A DNA stretch of 64,000 nt, from assembly GCA_037367405.1 (NCBI GenBank), contig JAZKJV010009322.1, forward strand, positions 372,001-436,000, given 5' to 3'. The stretch is from Ottelia alismoides (Eukaryota; Streptophyta; Magnoliopsida; Alismatales; Hydrocharitaceae). Each line of letters begins with the position of its first letter. The stretch's first letter is position 1. A model generated the notes under the pieces. The model did not search any database and was not told where the DNA came from. It saw only the letters and a program-made list of their open reading frames with translations. Below, piece by piece: positions 1 to 11,470 of the stretch. Both the position numbers and the translations under genes were made by a program.

Positions 1-80
1 TTGCATTCTTTTCCTTAGTTGGTCCACGTAGGAGCCGAGGACCATTGACCCTAGGTTAACTTTCCTCCCCTGTCGCCCTT
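1..80. other. Unassigned left edge
   Basis: This short C/T-rich stretch lies left of the first recognisable LTR. Its wording (GTCCACGTAGGAGCC followed by TGACC and a C-run) resembles the AT-to-GC transition inside the LTRs of this window, so it may be part of an older LTR into which the next one inserted. That is inference; the sequence is too short to prove it. Confidence 0.3.
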
Positions 81-2990
81 TAATGAATCTCAAATTTATC
101 ATCACATTATTCATTTATAATAATTCTAGCATAGAAAAATCAATAAAATACACAAGTAATTCACTTTAATTAACAACTAACCCTAGTTTGTAATTGGCCC
201 TAATTATTGTATAAAATTAACTTCTTTTTCTTTATTTTCTTTATGTTCTTCTCAATAAAAATTTCAAAAAAATAGATTAATTATTGTATATATTTATTTT
301 GGTATTAAAAATAAATTAGAAATGCAAAAAATGCAAAAAATCAAAACAATTGTTTTATTCATTAAAAATTCTTCCAAAATTTTTACTTTGTACATATTAT
401 TTATGTAAAATATGAAACTTTATGTTCAACATGAAACTTGTAGATCTCATAGAGATATACAACTTTCATGTTTTGACTTTTTCTGATTCAGCTTTCTTTT
501 ATTTCTTTTTTATTTTCTCCTTATTTTCTCTTTTTTCTTTAATTTCATTGGACCACGTAGCGCCCCCTGGGTCGCCTATGTGGCCCACTCTCCTGTCACC
601 ACCCATCTACCCACCAGCCATTCATCTCCTTTGATGGATGGCATCTCCACCGCTCTTATCCGCCTCGCCTCTCTACCATCCCTCATCGCCTGATGGATCA
701 CATCAGGTCCGTTCAATTCTGCTTCTCCTATTGTTGTTGGATGGTGTTGCATCTGACGGCCTAGCGTCCTCCACGTCCTCGCATCTTTCACCTCCGTAGG
801 GTGAATCCCCAAATTTCATCCAAGCCACTCCTCTCCGCCAGCTCCTCAACCATTGGATCAGAGCTCTTGATCTGATCTCGACCTTCGCTTCATGCCTCCA
901 TCTGGGTCGTTGAATTGCAAGATCCAACGACTTTTGACCTTTGTCCTCCTCTAGTAACCACAATTCCCTTCTCCTAATCCATTCTTCGCCCATTTACTGC
1001 AGCCACCTCAGCCACTCTCTCCACAATCTTCCACCTCCCCTCTATTGCCCTATTCTTCATCATTTACGCCAGCCATAAAACCTTGACTCCAATCTTCAAG
1101 GGCTTAATAACATCAGTTATAAAATCACATACATCATTTCTACAATTATTGTCCAACCCCCTTTAAAACCTTCACTTCCGATCACTTCATTGTCCGTCCA
1201 CCTTCAGTCAGGCTTAGGCCCAGCATAGCCCCTCCTCTCCATGACAGGGGAATCCAGGTATTCGATGCGATGGCTACCCTTCAGCCCTGGTGTGACCCAT
1301 TGTATTCCAACCATGTCACGATGGCCCCGCCGCCATTCGAGCTCCTTTGGTAGGCTTCCCTCGACGAATGTTGACCCGAGTGGCCCCTGCCACTCAACCT
1401 AAGCTGCAACCTTCACCGACAACAACCTTTAATCTCCAAGTAAGCTCCTCCTTGTTTTTTTATTTAATCATGCATACACAACCACTCTCACCATAAAGTG
1501 AGCACACCTCCACCTTCGCCTGACGTCCCACTTCCATGCCAGCCACTCCGATCGCCCTCTTCCTTTCTCGCTGCCTGCTCCACTCCAAGCAATCTCCTCC
1601 GTCGGTGGCGGAGGAGATCTCTCTAATGGGCTCTGCCTTCTTCGTCCGTCATCTCTCCATATCACCTACTTCTGCTTCGGCTTTTCTCCCATGCTAGTCA
1701 TTTTCTATGTTTCCTTCATTGACCACAAGCTTCGATTAGGCCTCGTTCTAAAGCATCTACTCCGGGGAGGCTCCATCACAACATCACTTCGAGCCTTCTC
1801 ACCGACTATCAAATCTACCACGATCTTCTTTAGTGCTCTACAGAGGTGTCTGAACCCTACAGGTTGTTGCACGATGATGGAGGAGGTCTGGAGGCATCAC
1901 TATAGAGTATCCAAGTCCGTCGTACAGTGGTGGTGCAAATGTGGAGATGAACGTACATGTACCGCCAGATGTCTTTCATCGGATGGACCATATTAACCTA
2001 GAGCATTGTTTCCAACCCTACACGCTTGGTGGAGCCAAGCATGGACCGAACTACTCGGGCCGCCCACATGGCCCAAGCCTACCTGCACCGAGCCTAACCC
2101 CTTCCTAAACCTCATAGCATGTGCAGTGCGTGTGCAAGTGGGGGAATTTTGCAGTCCACCCTTGACATCTTCTCTAAATTGCAAATTTATCCTTCCCAGG
2201 TACGTGTGCACATGCAATTCTTGAGTAAATTACAAAAGGGCCCTGTCAGCATTTGCAAATTGCATAAATGTCCCTACGAGGACTAGTTTGCAATATTTCA
2301 CGTTTTATTCCTCGTGTTTTCTTTCCATTTATGCTCTTGGAATATATTGTTAATATCTTGAGCATTCCTAGCCCATTTAAGTTTATTTCAATTCATTTTG
2401 ATGTTTGTTTCATCCTCTACATGATGGCATTATTTTTTCACTATTTCGACGCATCAAATTGCTTGATAAATTTTAATATTTAATGTATTATATGCTCTAT
2501 AATTAAAATGCCATGAATTGAGCTTTGACTTATTTTTGTACATCAAATGTTACTGAAATTGGACATCTTCTTATTACTCAATTATTTGATTAATTTGGGG
2601 GTGTAATTGCTCACATCTTCTGTTTGTATAGCATGGCATTATATTGCATATTTCATGACATTTAATTTTCTTAAAAAAATAGATGCATTCTCTTCATCAT
2701 TCTATAGCATGCATCTTTGTCTTGCATAATGTTTGCATCATTTTATGGATTGTTTATCATGTGCATCTGTATGCCTAGAGACCTAAGTTAAGAGAACTAA
2801 TCTCTCAATTTCAACATTGAAATCCGATTAATCAACGAGGAGGCTTGTGTCCCTGTGTTTGACCTTGGTATGCTTTCCAAGCAAATTATTTGTCATATAT
2901 TCAAATTTATGGTATCTATGCATAGATCCATTTTTGCCTCCTATACTACGAACATCCGATGATATTAAATATGTGAAATGTTGTTTATCA
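81..2990 (+). repeat. Athila-type LTR (LTR1 of element D, plus strand)
   Basis: A long terminal repeat of about 2.9 kb in the plus orientation. Its start (TAATGAATCTC, probably a mutated TGATGAATCCC) matches the start of the element C LTR read on the minus strand, and it ends TTTATCA two bases before a primer-binding site. Internal order matches the other Athila LTRs here: AT-rich U3-like part (81-540), C/T-rich centre (550-2100), a run of TTTGCA/ATTTGCAAAT words (2150-2300), an AT-rich part, and near the end the block GTGTCCCTGTGTTTGACC, which corresponds to the block near the 3' end of the other LTRs. Short open frames inside it are not conserved and are not genes. The exact start is uncertain by a few bases. 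Confidence 0.7.
428..472. other. Near-perfect palindrome in LTR1
   Basis: Two 21-base arms with about two mismatches flank a 3-base loop. The left arm contains CATGAAACTTGTAGATCTC and the right arm GAGATATACAACTTTCATG. A diverged palindrome occurs at the equivalent place in solo LTR S1 (about 55989-56029). A half-palindrome marks the broken edge of the element C LTR near 11090. Confidence 0.7.
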
Positions 2991-2992
2991 GA

Positions 2993-3010
2993 TGGCTCTG
3001 TTGCTGGGGA
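2993..3010 (+). other. Primer-binding site after LTR1
   Basis: TGGCTCTGTTGCTGGGGA lies two bases after the LTR end. It matches 15 of 18 positions of TGGCGCCGTTGCCGGGGA, which is the complement of the 3' end of plant tRNA-Asp as I know it and the usual Athila primer site. It fixes the orientation (plus) and the LTR end. Confidence 0.75.
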
Positions 3011-3900
3011 AACGGCTCATCCTCGTTGATTTCTTGTATTTTAATGTTTTATTTTGAGTTGAGTATTTTCAATACTTAGATCTCCAATGTTTGTGTTGTT
3101 TTCGCATTGTTTTATTGTCCATTAAATTCTATGATGTGTATCGAATATTTTATTTTATGGTGGGACCTAAGGAGACCGAGGATGAATAGAAACATGCATG
3201 CGTGGAGTTGGGAGCTCCCACTGTGAGGAGACATAAAAGAAACCCCAAAGAGATCAAAGAATTTGATCAGCAATTTTTTCATTGCATTTTTTGTATATTA
3301 TTTGTAATATTTGAATTTCTAGTGGCCCTTGGTCGAGGGCTCGCGTATGTATCATGGACTTGGACATTGCATGTTGTATGTGGAGCATGTTTCACCCCAA
3401 TCTAGGTGGGGCCCTCTTGAGTGTTCCAACTTAGGATAGACACACGGCTCTTTGAGCTTTTCTTATTTTATATCACATGTGATTGATTGTAGGCTAGAGC
3501 ACACCAATAAGAATCGAGGAGATTCACTTCATCTCCCCTGATTCATCGAGACACACGTAAACAATGATCAATTTAGCCAAAATTAACTCAAATATTACCG
3601 CTAATAGTATCATGTTTATGTGTAGTTTCACTCGACTCGCATACATATAGATATAATTTTAAATTCAGTCTTGCACATGCATGGAGAATCTTAGAGGCAT
3701 TATAACTTTTTCTCTAAACCATGCATTAAGGTTTTCTCGTATGCATCGGCTTTTCCCAATCTATCTCTTGATTTACCCCTTAGGATATTAATGGAATTGG
3801 GAATGGCTGTTAGACAATGAATGCTTGATCTGTGCTCACATTAATTCAGTGATGACATAAGCATACAATTGGGATTGTTAATGTAAGTCGACAAAAGTAA
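3011..3900 (+). other. Leader remnant of element D (non-coding)
   Basis: The sequence downstream of the PBS is recognisable as Athila leader. The block at about 3640-3780 (TTTTAAATTCAGTCTTGCA, then GGAGAATCTTAGAGGC, then ATGCATCGG) aligns with the leader at 6590-6750 and with the reverse complement of the C leader at 58750-58830. No supported reading frame is present. The leader fades out near 3900, and gag-pol is absent at this position. Confidence 0.55.
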
Positions 3901-4129
3901 AATGGAGTAAAAATATAATCTTGGATTATGGGAGAGCAATGCCTGCATTGTACGTAGTATTTGATTGCATGTTGAGAGGTGAGAACGTATCCCTAAGATA
4001 GTGCCCAAAACCCATTAAGTCATGCCTAATGGACTCAAATTTTGGATGATCACCAATAAAACTGATAAGATAAAAGACCAACATTTCTTGTTCTTCACGT
4101 GTGAGTTGGAGAATCAAGGGTGCATTGCT
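3901..4129. other. Unassigned spacer
   Basis: I see no gene, LTR terminus or recognisable internal element sequence here. It joins a leader remnant on the left to a post-pol tail fragment on the right, so the gag-pol of that element copy has been deleted somewhere in or near it. Confidence 0.3.
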
Positions 4130-4490
4130 TAGTTGGTTGAGCTAGATTGTGTATTTTATCCAACCCCCCCGTACCCTAGTCCCTCCATCTCCCATCTCCA
4201 TAGATTCAATCATCTCTAGAGATTCAGCCGTCTTGTATATCCATTCCCCCTCTAACCCTAACTACACCATTGCTCCCCATCTCAGTTTCATATCCAAATA
4301 CTTCTGCTACACTTCAGCCTAAGCATAGGGGAAATCATGTAACTCCATGATTTTTCACCGCAAGTCCCTCTATCCTCATTGCATCTCTTTATCCATAGGT
4401 TTATTCTCAATCTAAGTATAGGGGAGACCAGAGCACCTGTCTTCTTCTCCACTCATTTGATCGCTTCCCTCACTCTTAAGTTAGGTATGT
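4130..4490 (+). other. Post-pol tail fragment with polypurine-like motifs
   Basis: Two plus-strand copies of the motif that forms the 3' hairpin arms in the other elements are visible: CCTAAGCATAGGGG at about 4318 and CTAAGTATAGGGGAGACC at about 4412. The second matches the element A hairpin arm and its flank (CCTAAGTATAGGGGGGAGACC) almost base for base. This identifies the tail between pol and the 3' LTR of a plus-strand Athila element. The matching left arms of the hairpins are decayed. Confidence 0.5.
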
Positions 4491-5893
4491 GGTCCCCCAC
4501 CTGAGTTGGACAATTTGTAAAGTACCCCTCCAGAGTTTTATTATTTATTTTTAGTACTTTAAAATTGCATAATAGCATTAAAAATTTCGGTATTTTTCGT
4601 GTAAGACCCATACTTAATTTTTAATTGAAATATAACCTTGCTTGTACAATATATTTATTTTATTGCATTTTTAATTTATTAAAATAGCTCCTATGCTCTG
4701 AAATTTATAAAAAAATAGCTAAAGGTGCTCCATTGTATGCATGTTCATGATGCATTTTTATTTTAGCATTTTCGTGCATTTTTTCATTTATAAAAAAAAT
4801 CAAATTACGAGATATTTTTTTTCTGTCTATCATTAAAAATAAAAAATATAAAATCACTTTTAAAATGTCCAAAAGAAATAGAGTATATTTATAATATAAC
4901 ACCAGACCAAAAATCAGAAAAAATAAAAGAAATACCTTAAAATTTGAAAAACCTCCTAATCCTATATGAATTTGCAAAAAATATATAAAATCCAAAAATA
5001 GCTTTTTATTGTATATTTTCTATATTATATAGTATATATTAAACATAGTTTTGAGTGATTTTGGACTTATTTTTTATTTTTAAAACTCATAATATTCTAG
5101 TCAATTAATATAAATCATTATTTTCATATTTTAAATCAATTGAAAAAGTAGTAAAAATTGCAAGAAAATCACAAAAATAAACAAAACATAAAAAAGATAA
5201 AATTATTTATTTTTTGAAATTTGATTATTTATAGCTATATGTATAAATATAAATTCCCATATTGACTATTTATACTATATATACTTATTTACTTATTACT
5301 AATATTATTATTTGTTATAAATACATATAAATATATTTAAAACCTTAAAAAATAAAAGGATGTATTTATTTGTAATTCCTGAATATATATTATATTTCTT
5401 AAATAGTATTTTTATTATATATATTACATTTTATAGATATATATACTTATTATATCTTAAAAAGAAAAATAAATTAAAAATTAGAAAAATATAAAAGAAC
5501 TAAAATTATAAAATGTATAAAAAATATATAAAACATTAAAAAATCATAAAAATTAAATATAATTAAAAACCTACAAAAATTTAAAAAGCAAAAAAAATTA
5601 CAAACAATTGTTGTTGTTTATTATTTATACATAATAATTATTTGCCTATCCACATTTGTTATTTGTGGTTTGACACTCTACACTTATTCACTATACACAT
5701 ATTTTGTAGAGTTAAGATAAAAACAAATTTTGACTCACACATTGCATTACGGGTTGATTGTTGATTTGATTGGTTGAGCATGTTATGAGTACTGCAAGAG
5801 CGTCCAACACATCGATTGCCGGATCCAACTTTTCGGGCATCGCAAGCCCTCCATGACCTGGTATGAGGAACCCCTGTGAAAACCTATCTATCA
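4491..5893 (+). repeat. Putative degenerate LTR (LTR2, plus strand)
   Basis: This region is bounded on the left by the polypurine-bearing tail and on the right by a primer-binding site two bases after a CTATCTATCA end, so it should be an LTR shared by two tandem element copies. It is very A/T-rich from 4560 to 5700, and I could not place its start. It lacks the C/T-rich core seen in the other LTRs, so it is probably internally deleted. The assignment rests mainly on its flanks. Confidence 0.4.
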
Positions 5894-5895
5894 AA

Positions 5896-5913
5896 TGGCA
5901 CCATTGCTGGGAG
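5896..5913 (+). other. Primer-binding site after LTR2
   Basis: TGGCACCATTGCTGGGAG matches 13 of 18 bases of the tRNA-Asp-type primer site. Most differences are C-to-T or G-to-A, as expected for long-methylated DNA. It precedes a leader and a gag frame in the same orientation. Confidence 0.6.
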
Positions 5914-7974
5914 CAACGTAGGATATGATTAGTGCACATATTCACTTGCATTTATTTTCTTCTTTTTATTTCTTTACGTAAATAATTGTTTTATCTTTGT
6001 CTGACCATCTTCTCTGTTGGATTTCTTGCGAGAGTCCGCTAGGCAAAGGTAAATTCTTAGGAAGCTGGTGCACCCAAGTCACGAGGAGAACAACCTTTTC
6101 TCTATAGGTTGATTGGAGAGAGAGCAAAAAAGAGACATAGAGAGAGAAGCACAAATCTTACTGTAGTTTTTTTTATTTTTGAGAGAGAGAGAGAGACAAT
6201 TTATTTTTCATTATTAATTTGTAATAATGCATGTACTCTAGACATTTATGGGCACTTCACACTCTAAGGTTCATTGCCCAAGTGATTGTTCACCTAGGGG
6301 CCTTGTCAACTTTCCATGATTTCTTTGCTTTCTACCATTTTGCTCTCCTTATTTTCCACTTGTTTTTCTTTGTTTTCTGTGTTTTTAGTTTTCTACCTTA
6401 TTTTAATTTGTTTTATGTGAATGAGACCTTAGATTATGGGAAGTGCTTAATGGAGTAAAATAGGTCCAAACACCTAATATATGCATTCATTTATAGATTC
6501 TATGTTTAGACTTAGATCAAATTAAACTAGCTATTTACGCTAAATAGCAATTCCTACTTAGGGTGACTTCACCATCTGCATTTGCATGAAACATAATTTT
6601 AAATTCTATCTTGCATCTCATATGGAGAGAGTTGGGAAGCACTATAAGTTCTCTTACTTTGCATGTATCATTAGATACTAAGGTGATATTTACATTTTAG
6701 TGTCCACTTGCACGACTTTTCCGTATTCTCTCACATTATTGTATCACTTAGGAATTTAAAAGAAAATCCAAAAAAATGTTAGGTGAATTATTTTTGAAAA
6801 AAGTACTCAAAAAAGTGGAAATAAAAAATAAAACAAGGAGATTATTTAAATAACTTTGACCAAATCTAAATATATTAACGAACCATCATTGTTTGGGGTT
6901 CATAAAGCTCTAATTATTTTCAGGTACTATCTAGACTGAGTGATGCACGACCCGTAAGGAATAGAAACCAAAACCTAGCCTGAATACTACCCTATTATTA
7001 ATTGGATTCATAAAGTTTTGGTGTTTCTATCGTACGAAGGTGAGTAGGGCCTTATCAACGATGGTGTTCTCACATTGTGTAGAACCTCCAACCTGATCCG
7101 AAGTATTGAGCATAAACCATGCCATCATGGGTGTGTCTGTCTCATCGTCTTGCATCTGAGTACCTCATTTTGGGGGGGAAGTAGCGATTTCACCTATTGG
7201 CTTCCTCCTCTATTCTTTGGCTGAGTAGTGGATCTAGACCCAATGGCAGGGATTCTCTTGAAAAATTTTAGGCTACAAGTTACAAAGGAAGTAGAAAATA
7301 CGTGATACTTTTCTGGTAGTATTCACTCTTTATAGGGTTAGCCTTTAAGGACTTGCTATAAGATTGTCTGAAAATAATAATAATATTGAAAAGACAAAAA
7401 TAGTCGAGCTTTTATGGCTTCATTTGTGTTGGGTTGGTGAATTTATTTTGTATTGTGTTTGTTTGAGTTAGAATTAAGTCAAAGATCCAATCCTGCGAAC
7501 TTGCGCTATTTTTCATTTTATCTGTTTTTATTTTGTCTTGCCCTACTCATTGTGAGCCTTCTACTATCTTCCTCTTAACTTCATCTATTATTCATCACTG
7601 TATTCCATTCCTCATCTATGTTGCTTCTATCCAAGATGTTGTATCCTAGATGGTTTAGTCAGGACCCCACCGACACCCACACTGATTCCATGGATTCGAC
7701 ATCTTCAATAATTTGAGGCGATTCTCAAGAACCCATTTCAGATCTTGCAAACCGATCTCTAAACTCCTCGACTACTTCCTTTATTCCAATAAATCAGGAA
7801 CACTCTTGTCCCTCCATTTGCCGATTATGGATGGAGATTAATTTCAGTTCATATCAAATGTTCCATTCACGCGCATCTGGAATAAAGCCTAATTACAGAT
7901 CATTCTTTCCACCTGGAGCCATAGTTTGTTAGACTGATCGGGGTACATTTTCATGTGCAGATCTAGAGGTAACC
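5914..7974 (+). other. Leader of element D before gag (non-coding)
   Basis: This is about 2 kb of untranslated leader. The block at 6590-6750 (TTTTAAATTCTATCTTGCA, GGAGAGAGTTGGGAAGCACTATAAG) is shared with the other leaders in the window. The stretch before gag contains phrases comparable to the leaders of A and B near their gag starts. No supported coding sequence is present. Confidence 0.5.
6181..6196. repeat. (GA)n microsatellite
   Basis: An uninterrupted GA dinucleotide run in the leader of element D, close to other GAGAGA runs at 6115-6150. Confidence 0.9.
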
Positions 7975-10900
7975 ATGGACCCTATTCAGATCAATTCCTT
8001 TGAGTCTGAATCAGAGATGGACCCTCAGGGAAAGGGGAAGGGTCCAAGCCAACCAGATCAGGGACAACCGGATTAGAACACCATCAATGCATAGTTGCTC
8101 GCTTCCATCCAGTCTATCCGGCAACAACTGACAGATCAGGCTCTTACTCAGGTTACCTTCTAAGAGATATTGAATGATCTGAGGAGAGAGGGAACAGAGG
8201 AGGAGGAGGAGGTGATGATGAAGAAGAAGATGGACATCGTGGAGGGCCCACCTATGAGCCAAGGAGAGAGTCCTAAGCCTACTCTCAAAGAAACCTATAA
8301 TCTTGGTGCTGGCCAAATAGAGTGGATACAGATACATGTAGTCCATGGACATTTTAAATTAAAGCCACAGTTTCTGTCTCTTCTTCCCTCCTTTCACGGG
8401 AACATCCATCTTCAACAATTCTCTCGCATCTGCCAGACCACTCACTACCCTAACATCTCGTTAGGTGTAGTCAGAAAGATCGCATTCCCCTTCAATCTTC
8501 AGGATAAGGCTCTTTATTGGATTAATCATCCAGGTAAGGTTGTTACGACCTAGGAGGAACTCAAGTTTGCATTCCTATAGAAATACTATCCTTTGGTCGT
8601 CTCAACTAGATGCGGTCCAAAATCAACAACTTCTCCCAGGGATCACACAAGTCGATAAATGAATCCTAGTAGATCTAGATATGTACAGTAGAAGTGCCAC
8701 CACCATGAAATCCCTCAGACCAGCCCGATCCAATACTTCTTTGGGGTCCTGACTCCAGAAAGTCAAAATCTTTTGGATTCTGCATGTAGCAGATCCCATT
8801 TCAATAAGGCTGAGGATGTCGTTTGGCAGATATTTGAAGAGATAGCTTAAGGAGAGGCCGCTCTGTCCTCATCCATGCTTATACCAGAGATAGTCATAAA
8901 TCCACCACAAGCCGATAAATATGGTGGCATCAAGTGAAGTGGATAGGGATGAAAGTTCCAACCTCACCATCACAGGGAGACACCTGTCCAAAGTGGACAT
9001 AATTGAAAAGCGATAACAAGATCTCGAAAAATTATCTATGATCGAATAAAGGACCTAGCATCTAGACAAGCTGGATCAAATTTCAAAGCAGCTAGAGCTG
9101 CTTGTGAACACCATCAATGCCGTACAGTATGCGTGCCCGACTGCCACAACTCCTGTTGAGAAGAAGGATCTACCATTACCACATCAGCATTAGCCGAGTT
9201 CAGGCCAACCTCAGATTCAACGCGTATACTGCGTGAAGGCACTTGACCGGTCACCTCTGCAACTGTCTCAGCAAATTGTATTCTACAAGCTAGAGCTCCA
9301 ACCCCCATCATATGCAGATTCATTCTTCCCACCACCGTCTCAAATTCAAGAAGTGAGCAACATCTATAATAATGAGGCCTAGTTGACTCGTCCAGGTGGA
9401 CAACAATAGGGCCAATCTTCCGCACTCAAGTTGTATCACTAACCCTCCAGTGGGAGGTTTGTCTAGAGTAACCAGCCTCTACAACATCACCAGTCTCTGC
9501 CTTATCGAAATATCTAGAGAAAAAATCAGTCTTACTAGCAACTGTCATACCATCAGTACCAGCCGCATCACTAGTATACGGTTGCTTCTCAAAATCAGTA
9601 TCCTCCTCCTCCACAATTTCATCAGCAACAACTCCCTCTTCATCACAACTCTTACTTTTCTAAGCCTCTGCAGTATCACTCCCATTGTGGCTAGCACGTT
9701 GAATCACCCGAGACAGCTCCTATAAACCCGACCCTAGACTGCTTGGCCCAACTCATCAAAGGCCTGATAGAGATGTCTGAGAAGCTCAACAGCCTCACCA
9801 CCAACAAAACGCCTATTCCATTGCAGGTTGAAGAGAACCCCAATAATTTTAAGAGGAAAGATCATATTGTTTGTGATATCCAGTCCGGTTCCACAGAGTC
9901 GGGTATTTTAAATTATGTTTTACTTGATGCAGTGACTCTTAGAAACGGTAGGACATTTCAACCATCTGCAGCTGCCAAGGGGAAGAATAAGGCAACTTTT
10001 AGAGAGTTGTCTTCTACATCATCGGTCCAACATCAAAGCCGGGTGAGGAAAACGATGATTGAGGAGCAGCACTAGCACCATACCACCAAAACCAAGAGGA
10101 AAAATCACAAAACAAATAAGTAAAATTTAAACTTTCAAAAATAAAAGAAGATCCAAATCTAAGCCGAGCCAGCTCTGGAGGATCCAACACCAACAAAACT
10201 TCTAGTATAGTCCGACGAATCCGAAGCTCATGCAGATATATTTTTGCCTATTTTGCATAACAACCCATCTTCTATCGAACCATCTATAAATAATTCTATA
10301 GTTATGAACAATGCATTTTCTCCTATGAATATTCCTTTTAGATGTAATGAAAAATACCAAAAAAATAGAAATTTAAAAATGCATTATTCGACCTTAGCGT
10401 TGTTGAGATTATTGAAAATCTTGTTTTAAAAATGCCATTGATGAAGGCCATGGAATACATGCCAGCACTGATGAAAGGATTGAAAATGATGTACCTTGAT
10501 GCGTCAGAGCCGCAAAACAGATGGAGTAGAGGGGAGAAACACATTCTAACAATGGGCATAGTGAATGCAATTAGTCATCTCTCATAGAAAAAGAAAGACA
10601 AGGGATCACCCAACATCAGATGCTAGATAATTGATCAAGTTTTCGAGCGAACTCTGCTTGATAGTGAATCTTCAATAAATCTCACGCCCTACTCACTACT
10701 TGCAGAATTTTGGCTTGGACTACTTAAGTCTTCCCGGATGACCTTGCAGTTCGTAGATCCATTTATCAAGCAACCCATGTGTAGGTTGGATTATGTTATT
10801 GTGAATGTGCATGACATGCGCTTTCCTCTGGATTTTATGGTCCTTGACATGGACTCACCTACATCGTTACTCCAGACTCCTATCATTCTTGGTCGACCAT

Positions 10901-11085
10901 TCCTTCGAACTGTCAAAGTGATCATCGACTGCAGGTTTAGGAAGGCTACATTTCACTCCAGTAGTGATTGAGTCACTATTGATATGATCAGCAAGCCGAA
11001 AGCCGCATGTGTGGGTGGGAAGGTAGAATCAGTAGCTAAAGACTGTGACGGAATTGAGCAGATCAACGAATCATGCAAGATCTAA
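7975..11085 (+). pseudogene. Element D gag-protease remnant
   Basis: Decayed Athila-type gag followed by the aspartic protease region. The frame from the ATG at 7975 has early TAG and TAA stops, but in the same phase it contains a gag core (8170-8553: KLKPQFLSLLPSFHGNIH, and AFPFNLQDKALYW, equivalent to AFPFSLADRAATW in element A). Still in phase is the protease active-site box at about 10642-10690, where the expected DSGSS reads DSESS, and its C-terminal IILGRPFL box at about 10888-10911. Between them the Q-rich linker is scrambled by indels. Similarity stops near 11085, where an LTR fragment of element C begins, so RT, RNase H and integrase are missing. It is not functional. Confidence 0.7.
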
Positions 11086-11457
11086 ATGAGATCTACAACT
11101 TTCACGTAAAATTCAAAAAGAAATAAAGCCATCTATACACATAAGATATTTTTGCAAGTAATTTAAGGAATTAAAATACTTATTTTCATTTTTTTATTAT
11201 TTTTTTGAAATTTTAATTTATAATTATGTTAAATTAATTATTTACAAAATTAATCAAATTTTTATTTGAATTTTTAGTAAGTAATAAACACATAAATTAT
11301 AGTCACAGTAATAGGTTATTTAATATACAATAATTGTAGTTAATTAATAATAACATAGTGAATGTTAACTATTGTTAATTGTGAGTGAATTATATTGGTT
11401 TTCTTAAGCAAGAGAGAAAATATAGAGAAATAATGTAGATGAAAATGGGATTCATCA
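11086..11457 (-). repeat. 3' LTR fragment of element C
   Basis: On the minus strand this starts TGATGAATCCC next to a polypurine tract, as expected for the 5' edge of a 3' LTR. Only about 370 bp of the A/T-rich U3-like part remain. The break lies inside the half-palindrome GAGATCTACAACTTTCACG, whose full version is present in LTR1 (428-472). The remainder of the LTR has been lost at the junction with element D. Confidence 0.65.
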
Positions 11458-11470
11458 CCTCCCTTTACTT
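11458..11470 (-). other. Polypurine tract of element C
   Basis: On the minus strand AAGTAAAGGGAGG directly abuts the TG of the 3' LTR. This is the expected plus-strand priming site for reverse transcription. It is a mutated form of the AAGTATAGGGGGG tract of element A. Confidence 0.65.

Noticed and set aside
4705..4995. A 96-codon minus-strand open frame
   Set aside because: It is in extremely A/T-rich DNA and encodes a Phe/Leu/Ile/Lys-rich string typical of low-complexity translation.
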